Below are positions 53,829 through 64,000 of a stretch of DNA of 64,000 bases, one piece after another. The stretch is from Anthoceros angustus (Eukaryota > Streptophyta > Anthocerotopsida > Anthocerotales > Anthocerotaceae), in assembly GCA_010909165.1 (NCBI GenBank), contig MU008160.1:1984001-2048000 (forward strand), written 5' to 3'. The notes under the pieces are model-generated. The model ran no database searches, had not been told where the DNA came from, and was given only the letters and a program-made list of their open reading frames with translations. Both the position numbers and the translations under genes were made by a program. Position 1 is the stretch's first letter. Each line of letters begins with the position of its first letter.

Positions 53829-54362
53829 TTAATGACAAAATATATGTAGGGGGCACATTTTAACCTCCGGCTCATACACGCCAACATACGGCTCATGTTC
53901 AACCATTAAAAAACAAAACATGGCATCATACCACATGCAAACCCCTACCCTAGACCCGTTGTCTATGTCCATGGGCACATACGGCACTAATGCTCTACAC
54001 GAATCCGAAGGCGGTGCGGTCCTCGCTATGGGCGTGTGAATGCCATCGTCCTTCACACGCCTATCCTGCCTCTTCGATGCCCAAGGCTTTTCCAGCCGCC
54101 AGAGAAGCTGGTAGGCCTTGAAATCCACCACCTCCCATGGGCCAGCCTCACCCTCCGACACACTTGTCCGCCTTTCAAACATCTCCACCTCCGTCTTCAC
54201 ACGCTCAAGCTTATCGCGGTGCTTGTGGATCAAAGCCATCAGGCGCCAGAGAAAGGGGTGCGAGAGGGAGCCCGGCCTATCGATGAGGGCTGTAAATTCA
54301 TGCTGGTCGTTCTCGTAATGTGGAGGGTATCCAGGGATGTTGGCCCCAATTACGTGAGCCAT
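53829..54362 (-). CDS. Hypothetical ORF in the CACTA element (177 aa)
   Basis: A minus-strand frame beginning MAHVIGANIPGYPPHYENDQ with a helical central part (RLMALIHKHRDKLERVKTEV) and a Pro-rich C-terminus. There are no transposase motifs and no family is recognised. It is the longest minus-strand frame in the element and has protein-like composition, but a plus-strand frame of 168 codons overlaps it. It may be a captured host sequence. Confidence 0.35.
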   Translation of the reverse strand: MAHVIGANIPGYPPHYENDQHEFTALIDRPGSLSHPFLWRLMALIHKHRDKLERVKTEVEMFERRTSVSEGEAGPWEVVDFKAYQLLWRLEKPWASKRQDRRVKDDGIHTPIARTAPPSDSCRALVPYVPMDIDNGSRVGVCMWYDAMFCFLMVEHEPYVGVYEPEVKMCPLHIFCH

Positions 54363-54919
54363 GGTCCTCCTGTTAATCGCAACCCGACCCTACACATTAC
54401 ATGCCAAAACGAATATAAGCTGTGGTGGCCGCAACAAGTGACAACAAAGTGGCAACAAGCAAACTCCCAAACTCAGACCTGGGCAGCCAATTGGGAGCAC
54501 AGTGCCCGAGAAGACGTGCCCCAAATTCCACACCTGCCGTGAACTCAAATCGCAAGAGAGACAAAGGAATGCTTGGAAAAGAGGGGGTCGATGCATCCTT
54601 CTTATGGGAAACGGTTTACCATTGGGATAGTGCCACGTGTCCGAGAACTCCAAGCGTGACAACAAGTTCCGGCCATGGCGTGCTCAAAGTCATGTGCAAT
54701 TGGAACAGAAGGCATCGCGCATGCAAGAGGACGCACTCGAGTGGTCAAGCGGTGTGTTGTGTGGTCAAAGAAAATCCCAAGGAGTGGATATACCCGGTCA
54801 GGATACGGAGATTCCGTGGCCTTTGGGATCGTGTTGAAAAGCCTTGCCTTCGGAATGAGGTTCTCCTTGGGTCTCGGCGGCCTTTTAGGGTTTACAGTAA
54901 CTAGGCTTAAAGTTGAAGA

Positions 54920-55250
54920 GTTTAGGGTTCAAACCCCATGGTTTCCTTGGACTTCGTAACCACCAGTTTGTTTAACCCTAACGCTAGTTACCATAACCCA
55001 AGGACAAATAATTGTATTAATAGATAATATAGCCCCATATTATTAATGGATAATAAGATTTTTTCCAACGCGACCCCATTATGGTTTAGAGTTCAAACCC
55101 CGTGGTTTCCTTGGACTTCGGAACCACCGGTTTGAACTAACTCTAACGCTAGTTACCAAAACCCAAGGACAAATACGTGTATTAATAGGTAATATACCAG
55201 CATGTTATTAATGGATATTAGAAGTGGATTTCCGAGACCCCATTAGGGTT
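54920..55250 (+). repeat. 164-bp tandem duplication inside the CACTA element
   Basis: Two copies starting near GTTCAAACCCC (54,928 and 55,092) and running through ATGGTTTCCTTGGACTTCG, then AACGCTAGTTACC and ACCCAAGGACAAAT to TTATTAATGGATA. The copies differ by substitutions. No coding role is seen. Confidence 0.75.
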
Positions 55251-55569
55251 AGCATGTAACCGTGTTAGTTTGGATTCACTCCCGCCAGAATCACGCCAGA
55301 GATCACAAGGAGTTTACGTTCAAAACCATGAGCTAGGCTTTGCCACCTTCTTACGCGCTCTCGATTTCCACCGGACTTTACAACTTGAGGGAGCAAGGCC
55401 AGCAGGGAAGACACATCAGTGCGTAGCTTGGCAGACGTGGTGGGAGCCTAGGTTAGGGCAAGGTATGTTCATCTCCATGTGTTTCCATTCCATCACTCTA
55501 CGACTGCAGCTTGTGCATGTTGTGCTTCCATAGCTCCTGTTAATCGCAACCAACGATGTGTCCAGATGC

Positions 55570-57660
55570 CTAAGCTGAAGAAAATAGAGTTGAGGGCTGA
55601 GACGGACTTGGAGACACGTCGTGTGGCGACCGCTGCATTCGTCGCTGGAGATGCTGCAGTTGAAGCCACAGTTGAAGGACACTCTAGGCTGGACACAAAG
55701 TTGGTTGGGCTTGACAGGAACATGGCGGTGGCTGCAAAGATTCTGGGTGACGCGCCTCAGTTGCTTGAAAGGGAAGTGGCGCACCGTAAAAAAAACAAAG
55801 ATCAAGTCTGCGCTCGAGGAGGACATGGAGGATGGCTTCGAGTTTTCTAGCACACTTCCGGTTTCAGGGCGTGGTAGAGGACGACACGGATGCGGCAGGG
55901 CAGCTTCACATCAAAAGCACGGGTATGCATGCTGGTGGGGCTTGGAGCGGATGGCGTTGGAAGGGGAGCGGACGTTCGTAAGTGCTCAACAAAGCGAGGT
56001 AGGCAGGCATCGCAACCTTAGCCCCCAGCTTTTCCGAAAACGCGCGCTGCAAAAACGAGGGCTCGAGAACAAGCTGGGGTTTCATTTACAGGTGAGGAAT
56101 CGGAGGTACAGCCAGTTTTCATGGACTCATCCTCAGACAGATTTCAGCTCCAGGGTTTTGGCACAGCGGATGAACTTTTGAAGGAGGCTGCTATGGAAGA
56201 CATCCCAAGGGGTTGTTTAAACGCGGGTTAGGCCACATGCCATCTCGGGTGTTTGCAGCTGCAGGGGCCATTTCGGATGTAGGGGGAACCCAAATTTGCC
56301 CCCTGCTTGAAGGGGTAACCCTTGCAGGAAATCATAGTCAATTAGTTGCAGGTGTTGAGAGCCCTGTCTCCAACCCTCAGGCTCCTAATGTTGTTCAATC
56401 ATTTACCAGTGTGCCTGATAGCCAGGGGAACGCTGTTGACATTTTAGATCTTGACAATGCTGCTGACAAGGAGGAGGAAGATCGTGTCAATGCTGGTAAC
56501 AAGGAGGAGGACGATGCAGGTTGTGCCAAGTCCAGCCCGCAGACGGCTTCAAGAAGTCCCTTGCCAACAGTGGTGAAGGGTACTGCTAACAAACGGGTGG
56601 TTGCAAATGATGTAAACCCTGTTGGTATCCCATCTCTCGGTCTACCGGATGGTGATTTCTCAGAACCTCAACCTGAGCCTATTTCTCCTCATGTTGAGGA
56701 GTCCCCAAGAGAAATTCCAGAAAATTGTTTGGACTTGGATATGAAGGGCCCAAGGGGCCCTCAAAGGAAGCGAGACTGGGATCTTGAACATGAGGTCCTG
56801 GATAGCCATCTGCATGAATTTGGTGAGTTCCATCAGGCCAGTTGAAATCATGATTGCGTTATTTATGATGGGCTGATTTGTTCAGTCCTGTGGTGTTTTA
56901 TTGTAGGATTCATCTTGAGAGACTCTCCATCATTCTTTCCCATGAAAGATAGAGCCTACTATGTGCTGAAGGCATTTTGCAATCTTTTAATCCATCCTTT
57001 TTGGGAGCAAAATGTTGCCACCTTGCAGCTTGTGGAATCAAGCATCCGGAAGACTATTTCAGGTCCTTGGACGTTTCATGGTGTTGTTCAACAGTTTTTA
57101 AGTCCTAACTTACGATTTTGGAGGAATAATGTAAGGAAGGAGGCTCGGCACTATTTGAAGGGTGAGAAGAAGTTCAAGACATACTTGCCAAAGAGCTTGA
57201 AGAGGGAATATTGGGAAGTATTCTTGAAAGAGGAACAGGCGAAGATTGACGGGTTTGTCAAACCCAGCCAACAGAAACTTGCTGCTCTGAAGAGGAGCAC
57301 AAAGGTTGCTAGCAAGCCTTATAGCCACTATGGATTTGGAGGTCAACGATAGTTTGTGGACAGGTTCAAGGGTAGGTTTGGTAGGGACCCATCGTTGGAG
57401 GAGATCAGTGCTGTTGGGTCTAAGCCAGGACACTGGCTGAAGAAGCTACATGCATTTTGGAAGGCTAGCCAAACTGCAAGTCCTCCATTGGGGACTCAGA
57501 AGGATGTAGTAGGGAAGCTGGACAAGGCTGTGAATGTATGGAATCTTTTACATGAAGTAGAGTATGAGAGTGATGAAAAAGTCATGGAGGCAATTCTTCA
57601 GAAGAATGTTTTGGATGAAGGCTTCATGGTGTAGCATTTGCTTCCTCGAGCAGTGGCAAA
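55570..57660 (+). pseudogene. TNPA-like CACTA protein, interrupted
   Basis: Plus-strand pieces at 55,568-55,850, about 56,095-56,210, 56,213-56,845 and 56,928-57,634 look like exons or broken parts of one protein. The last piece has the pattern of plant Ptta/En/Spm ORF1 proteins: an N-terminal block (KDRAYYVLKAFCNLLIHPFW), a basic WRNNVRKEARHYL segment, YWEVFLKEE and, after an in-frame TAG at 57,350, FKGRFGRDPSLEEISAVG and a C-terminal coiled coil. TNPA-type proteins bind subterminal repeats. The acidic part at 56,430-56,800 has EEEDRVNAGNKEEDDAG. At least one stop interrupts it, so function is doubtful. Confidence 0.5.
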
Positions 57661-57929
57661 GAAAGCAAAGAAATCCACGGTGAGAGTTTACACTCAGTAC
57701 CTTATCCTTGTTCGTTGTGATTTACTAGTGCTCTGGTTAAGGTGGAAATTGTGTGACGCTTTGCTGGGGGACACTTTCTATTTTGCAGAGTTGGCTAAAC
57801 TTGTGAACTGAGCATGCTCGAGACTGGAGGGTGGAGTGGAGAAATTTCCTTTGTTAGGTCTGTGGGAAGAAAGTGATTAGGCTGCCTGTATTGCATTTGT
57901 AGAGTTTCAGTTCAAACTAAACCAAATGA

Positions 57930-58606
57930 CATTACTGCGGGCCCCTGGACTATTGTGTTTTGTTTTACTACGCCACTGAACTTTATAGCGAAATAAAACT
58001 TTACTACAAGCCAAGATTACAATGTATCAAACGTGCCCCTTGCTCAAAAACGGCCTACTGCTTTTACAATGTATCAAACGTGCTTCACTGCTCAAAACGG
58101 GCCTACTCTTTTACAAATTGAACTTTACAACGAAGGTGCACATTACAACGGAAGTGACCTTTACAATGGAGATGTACATTACAACGGATAATGTTGTAAA
58201 GAGTTTTACAACGCCAAGAGGGTTAGTTAACTGGGTTATCTAACTAAGGTTATATTGTATGAATCGAACCTTGGTTAGCCAACTTCGCTTAACAAGACTA
58301 GAGTAAACTAACCATGGTTGGAGTAACCCTAGTATTTAAACTGCGAAAAGTACTGTAGTAAAACGCTTTGTACAGTAAATATAGTAGAAGATGTTGTAAA
58401 GGCTAACCGGAGTATTGTGTACTAGGTTTAGGTACACCATACACATGTGCCCATACCGTATACGAATACACCGTATATGGCAGGAAGCCTTTTACTATGG
58501 ACACAAACACAGTGTGCTTACTACGAGTGTTTTACTACAACCTTAGTAAAGTCATAGTAAAATCCGTAGTAATGTCCGTAGTAAAAGGGCCCGTTTCCTA
58601 GTAGTG
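57930..58606. repeat. Right CACTA terminal and subterminal repeats
   Basis: Many short TTTACTAC, GTAGTAAA and TTTACAAC units precede the 29-bp terminal repeat at 58578-58606. Confidence 0.85.
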
Positions 58607-59560
58607 CAAGGTTCACAGCCAATGATGTTGTGCTTCACTTTCTACCAATTTAAGGACTCTTCTATAGGTGGAGTGTAGATCTCATGCCAGACATGCCGGA
58701 GATGTGTACTAAAAGCATGTTATGCTAATGGTGGAGCATTTCAGTAAGTTGTGCGAGGTTGCCATCTTACCCAAGTGTGACTCTCAGCTTACCCAGTAAG
58801 ACATTCTTGACTTCCATCCTTAGTCGGTATGGAGCATGTGCATAGGTTCTCACTGACCAGGGCAAAGAATTCCGTGGGGAATTCCAAGACTTGCTTGACA
58901 AGAGCTTGATTGATCATCTACGGACATCGAGAGATCATCCTCAAGCTTATGGACTTGCTAAACGCTTGGTGCAGACCTTCAAGTGAGCCTTGAGGAAGTA
59001 TTGTCTCACGAATGACCCGAAGACATGGGACGAAGGAATGTCATACCTAGTCCAGGCTACAAGATGAGCAATCAAGTAGCCTTGAGCAACTATTCGCCAT
59101 ACTACTTATTGTATGGGCGACAACCATTTTTGCCAAACATGAAGCAAGCAATGCTACAAGCACCAATGGATTGGCGCAATTAGGATGACTGCCTACGAGA
59201 CCTGGAAAGGCGGGCAGAGCTTTTCAGATGGACCATGCCCATGGTAATGGAGAACCTTGCCATGGCACAGCACAGGGATCAATTGCGCTATGCTTACATA
59301 AGAAGAGGGACATGGAAACCCAGGTGCACAAGTTCGAAGTTGAAGACTATACCACCGCCCGGGCTAACACCCTTGAGGTATCCACCACATACATCTTGCT
59401 TACAGCGAGTAAGAAAAGATGGAGTGCTTAAGCTTGAAGGATCCGATGGTCAAAGATGGAAGGATCATCACAGGAACTGTGCACCATGCCATGTACCCAA
59501 TTTGGACCCTCAACTACGGCCTACAATATGGCGTCCACCCAAAGACTTGGAGTGTCACTG

Positions 59561-60261
59561 GCCCCATGGTTAAATTTTCTTATTCAAGATGGCAAGATAA
59601 TTCATCAAACAATACAAAACGATTCAATGGGCATCCTCTTGGTCAATTTTGGCAAGATGTACATAAGTACATGCAACTTTCTGTTTGAACTGGAATGGGT
59701 GAATTAGAGTGAATTTACAAGTTATTTTGTATCACTTATATCTTAAAAAGTAAGTTTATAGTGAATTTTTCAAGTGATTGTAAATTACTTATAACTCAAA
59801 AAGTAATTCTAGAGTTTTGAGTTGAGACAATTCAATTCAATAAAAGTGGTCTCACACACACAACTCCCTATATGAAGTCTAGTGTGCCTTAACTTAGGGA
59901 CGGCACCATGGGACACAACCATTACATCTTCCTACTCCGTAATATTTATTTGTTATGTCATGTTTAAATTTTGATGGGTTCCGTGGTTGGTTAGAGTTGA
60001 GTTGGTAGACAAGGTTAGTGTTGGTTTGAAATGAGGCATTGACAAAGTTGCGGTTTACTTGGTGGAGCTTGCATTCATGCTGTTTGACACTCCCACTTTG
60101 ATAGAAGAGGCAAATTGCCGGCGTTTGCAAATGTATAGCCATAAAAGGGGGGCTAGGATCCTAGAAAATGACGTGCTCCCTTGACAGAAGAAGCACACTG
60201 GACCGATGAGTCGAACAGCAAACCATTGCAGCCATCTTATGAGGTGAGCAGCCAGCAAGAG
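59561..60261. other. Unassigned sequence between gypsy pol and LTR-like repeat
   Basis: AT-rich; a small frame at 60,181 (EEAHWTDESNSKPLQPSYEV) could be the tail of the gypsy polyprotein, but no other feature is recognised. Confidence 0.4.
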
Positions 60262-60846
60262 GAAGGTGTCGCACGAGATAAACACTTGTATTCATATGAG
60301 CACTTTCTCAACAGGCAACCAAGCAAAACAAATCTAATTCGCAAGTATAGGTGCAAACCAATAATAATAGGAGAGAGTAGCTCGCACATCGTGGCATAAA
60401 CACACTCTCCCCACTAGAACAACATGCAAATTTTTCACACATCGCTCTCGGAGTCATAGCTTTGGCCTCCTCACAACACTCTTGCATTGCATATCTAGAG
60501 GACAAGCTATAATCTAAGCTTGTCCTCTGTGAAAGGGTCTATATATACTAGCCCTTGGCATCAGCATAGCATCGGCATATTCCTAAGAAATCCTATTGGC
60601 ATTAGCATATGCCAAAAATATCACAAGAATACACTATAATATGCAAGGAAGATGCTAAAGCATATTACTTGTGCTTATCCTCTTAGATATTGCTTACCAT
60701 GTTTAATTAACACTAATCAATACTTAATTGACATTAGTGCTTTAGATAAATTAGTTACTTAAAGATAAAAATAAGTAATTAGATTAATTAATGCTAATAA
60801 AAAAACTAAACTCAAGTGCAAAGATTAGTGTCACATGGCATGACAA
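60262..60846 (+). mobile_element. LTR-like repeat, copy 2 (probable 3' LTR of the gypsy element)
   Basis: A diverged copy of 42,389-43,034, with the same TATA-containing TCTATATATACTAG (about 60,538), the hairpin AGGACAAGCTATAATCTAAGCTTGTCCT (positions 60,499-60,526) and the TTAATTAACACTAATCAA tail. It begins near TGTCGCACGAG and ends near CATGACA, which fits TG...CA. It follows gypsy pol, so 3' LTR is likely; exact boundaries and a target duplication were not confirmed. Confidence 0.55.
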
Positions 60847-61936
60847 AAGCCGCAAGGAGCATATACTTGAGACTATTGAACATTCTGGATTAACATTCAA
60901 TAGTTGTGGGTCCCATCCATAGTTACGACGATTTTGTATTTATGAAAAACTCATACGTTTTTTTCATCGTGAATAACTTGTATGTTTCCTACAACATACA
61001 AAAGGCTTTGGGTTTCTTTGCGCGTACATCCTAGCGGCATAATAAGTTGCAAATTAGACCCATTCCGTAATTTCTTTACATTTTCCGTTCAACATCACAT
61101 TTTGTGTACTCTTGATCTTACTCACTTCGTTACTCATTATTGTCGGGCACTCTCGTTTTCGCGCACTCCCTTTCCCGCCCACTCTCATTCTGCAAGTTCG
61201 CAATATCAGGCCCATTTCGCAAGTTCGCAATATCATACCCTTGAAGGATACAGATGAGGAGGAGGCGGAGCAACAACTTGGTTCTTCTTTCACAGAGCAT
61301 GATGACGATTTGGCTATGGCTTACAGAATGATGTCTTCGACCGTGGTGTTATTCTCATTTGGAATTTTGAGTAGGAATAGGGTTTCCTTGTTATATCAAG
61401 TACAATTATTGATGACTAAATTTGAGTATTTTATTTACTTATTTCATGGGATCCGTTATGTCATTTCACATATGTAAACGTATCTAAAATAAATATACGT
61501 AATAAAAATATCGTAAAATTCTATGAACGTTCTACATTTTGTATATACCACGTAACTATGGTGCCACCCGAACAACAAGAAATACAGTGATAAAACAGCC
61601 AATGCAGCCTTCTTGCTTACTCAGCATCCAAGTACATAATTGTATTATACGGCCTCGTCAATTCTAAACCTATTCTATAATGTTACTCTAAAACTACTCT
61701 GTACGTACATATTTTTACCATTTTGAGGCCCTACAAATTACCTACGGGTGACGCGTCGCCCGCCGGTAGATGCAGGAGGGTAGGTAACGCAAGGAAATCT
61801 CTCGACCTAGTTCAAAATAAATAGCGAGTGAGGCATAAAAGCCCCGGGGCTCAGTGGCGGTGTAGTTTTCCGCTTCTTGTCCTTCGCGCTTGCTCTTGCT
61901 AGTCGCTCGCCCTCGTCTCTCTTCCGCTCGCTCACC
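60847..61936. other. Intergenic and promoter region of the LIM gene
   Basis: AT-rich. A short direct repeat of CGCAAGTTCGCAATATCA-like sequence lies near 61,190-61,230. An AATAAATA stretch near 61,816, about 120 bp before the ATG, is the best core-promoter candidate. Confidence 0.4.
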
Positions 61937-63224
<1,288 letters not shown>

Positions 63225-64000
63225 GCGCCTCGGTTCCTTGCGGCCACGTACCTCCGAGTGTCATTGTGCGTCGGTGGTCTATATGTAGGGAGCCCCTGAT
63301 TGGTGCCGTAAGGAGTTGGACCTTGAGCTTTATGTGTAATACAGTGGTCGGTCCTAGCCTCGGCTCCTTGCTTGAGCTGTTTGCTGTTTCCCTCGACCCT
63401 ATTGCTACCTACCCTGGTACACATCTCTGCGATCCCGTCCGGATCACCGGGATATTTCTGTTGGTTGGGTTGAATCATTCTAATTAATACAACTATGAAC
63501 GGTTCGGAATTAAGATCCAGTGCTTTTGTGTTGGCAGGTACCTACACCCTAAGAAATTGGACGTGCAGGATAATAATTGTACGGTTTTTTTGGTCGAATA
63601 GACTAGGTGTCGGCTCGATTCTGCAATAGTGCATTATAATAAATTTCTTTGTCTGCTTCTACCAATGGGAATTTGGGGCATAGATTTGTTAGGGTTAGGG
63701 CCCTTTCCCATGAGCATGTAGAGTAAGATCGGCGATTCCGGAAGTTTGTTGGGGTTATCTTGGGTTTGAATGTGGAATAAGATAGGCAATTATGGAGGTT
63801 TGTTGGGGCATCTTGGATATGTATGTAGAGTAAGATAGGCGATTCCGAATAGGGTGGTTCTTCTTCTTCTTGCACCGGACATTCGTTTCCGGATGGATTA
63901 ACCGGATGCTTCTCATATTTTACCAAGATTCTTAAGCGTTTAGACCCTTTCAAAGGCTTTGCAGTTGATGTAACTAAGTGGTGTGGAATGCAAAAGTTTG
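63225..64000. other. 3' flank of the LIM gene
   Basis: Probable 3' UTR to about 63,500, then unassigned sequence. A three-copy tandem repeat of about 54 bp lies at 63,718-63,850. Confidence 0.5.
63718..63850 (+). repeat. 54-bp tandem repeat, about 2.5 copies
   Basis: Units start at 63,718, 63,772 and 63,825 with GTAGAGTAAGATCGGC-like sequence and share TTTGTTGGGG. They differ by substitutions and one-base indels. Confidence 0.75.

Larger units (their letters stand above)
53222..58606. mobile_element. CACTA (En/Spm) transposon, 5,385 bp
   Basis: It starts CACTACTAGG and ends CCTAGTAGTG, with a perfect 29-bp terminal inverted repeat (53222-53250 and 58578-58606). The 3-bp target-site duplication is CAA (53219-53221 and 58607-58609). 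CACTA ends plus a 3-bp duplication define the superfamily. Subterminal regions (53,240-53,760 and 57,930-58,600) are packed with TTTACTAC / TTTACAAC motifs in both orientations, as expected for transposase-binding sites. The interior has a TNPA-like ORF in pieces but no recognisable TNPD (DDE) transposase, so it is probably non-autonomous. Perfect ends suggest recent movement. Confidence 0.93.
52850..59560 (+). mobile_element. Ty3/gypsy pol remnant split by a CACTA element
   Basis: 52,912-53,221 encodes the integrase zinc-binding domain (YEGLGDFGAKRTYSMLWPTH... then CIVCDRVKA). At that point the CACTA transposon begins. The same frame logic resumes at 58,610 with the integrase core (LTDQGKEFRGEFQDLLD, then the family DHPQA context), SNYSPYYLLYGRQPFLP at about 59,087, and a C-terminal domain with LKLEGSDGQRWKDHHRNC at 59,430. 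Several frameshifts make it non-functional. Integrase family and spelling differ from the first gypsy element, so it is a separate lineage. Confidence 0.8.

Noticed and set aside
54890-55260. Telomere-like TTTAGGG/CCCTAA motifs
   Set aside because: Only isolated single units occur inside a 164-bp duplication; no tandem array.

Overview
The window is nuclear DNA of a land plant, most likely a seed-free one (lycophyte, fern or bryophyte). Evidence: an intact six-exon GINS subunit PSF1, a plant two-LIM protein, a MUR3-type GT47 xyloglucan glycosyltransferase pair, a bulb-type lectin, and plant families of Ty3/gypsy, Ty1/copia, PIF/Harbinger, hAT and CACTA elements. A VWA-Cache membrane protein resembling calcium-channel alpha2-delta/CACHD1, a type I do not know from flowering plants, and compact introns (about 73-290 bp) favour a seed-free lineage. 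The species cannot be fixed from sequence alone.

Layout. 1-8,960: decayed Ty3/gypsy element (+) with internally duplicated gag and a long 3' LTR. 9.9-24.3 kb: the gene island, holding a small secreted ORF, bulb lectin, RPL26 pseudogene, PSF1 (-), a small membrane protein (+) head-to-head with PSF1, the VWA-Cache gene (-), a GT47 gene (+) and its tandem pseudogene with a hAT MITE in its tail. 25.6-27.9 kb: decayed PIF/Harbinger. 28.0-45 kb: nested LTR elements. A complete Ty1/copia (28,345-34,830, TSD TAACC) sits in an older LTR and itself holds a gypsy solo LTR (31,331-32,707, TSD CTCCC). Next come inverted LTR fragments, a minus-strand coiled-coil ORF in pieces and a second duplicated gypsy gag. 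46.3 kb: a two-exon gene for a small secreted acidic protein ending in a DY...P..NH motif like sulfated plant peptide hormones. 48-52.7 kb: broken hypothetical ORFs interrupted by about 1 kb of bacterial DNA (MAPEG, YCII, sigma-factor fragment, one N), probably an assembly artefact. 52.8-60.9 kb: another gypsy element split by a 5,385-bp CACTA transposon with perfect 29-bp ends and TSD CAA. 61.9-63.2 kb: intact five-exon LIM gene.

The host genes form no operon or shared pathway. PSF1 and the small membrane gene start about 150 bp apart and probably share a bidirectional promoter. The rest of the window is a layered record of transposition in which several boundaries can be read to the base from target-site duplications. 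Splice models and frames were worked out by eye; no alignment or database search was run.
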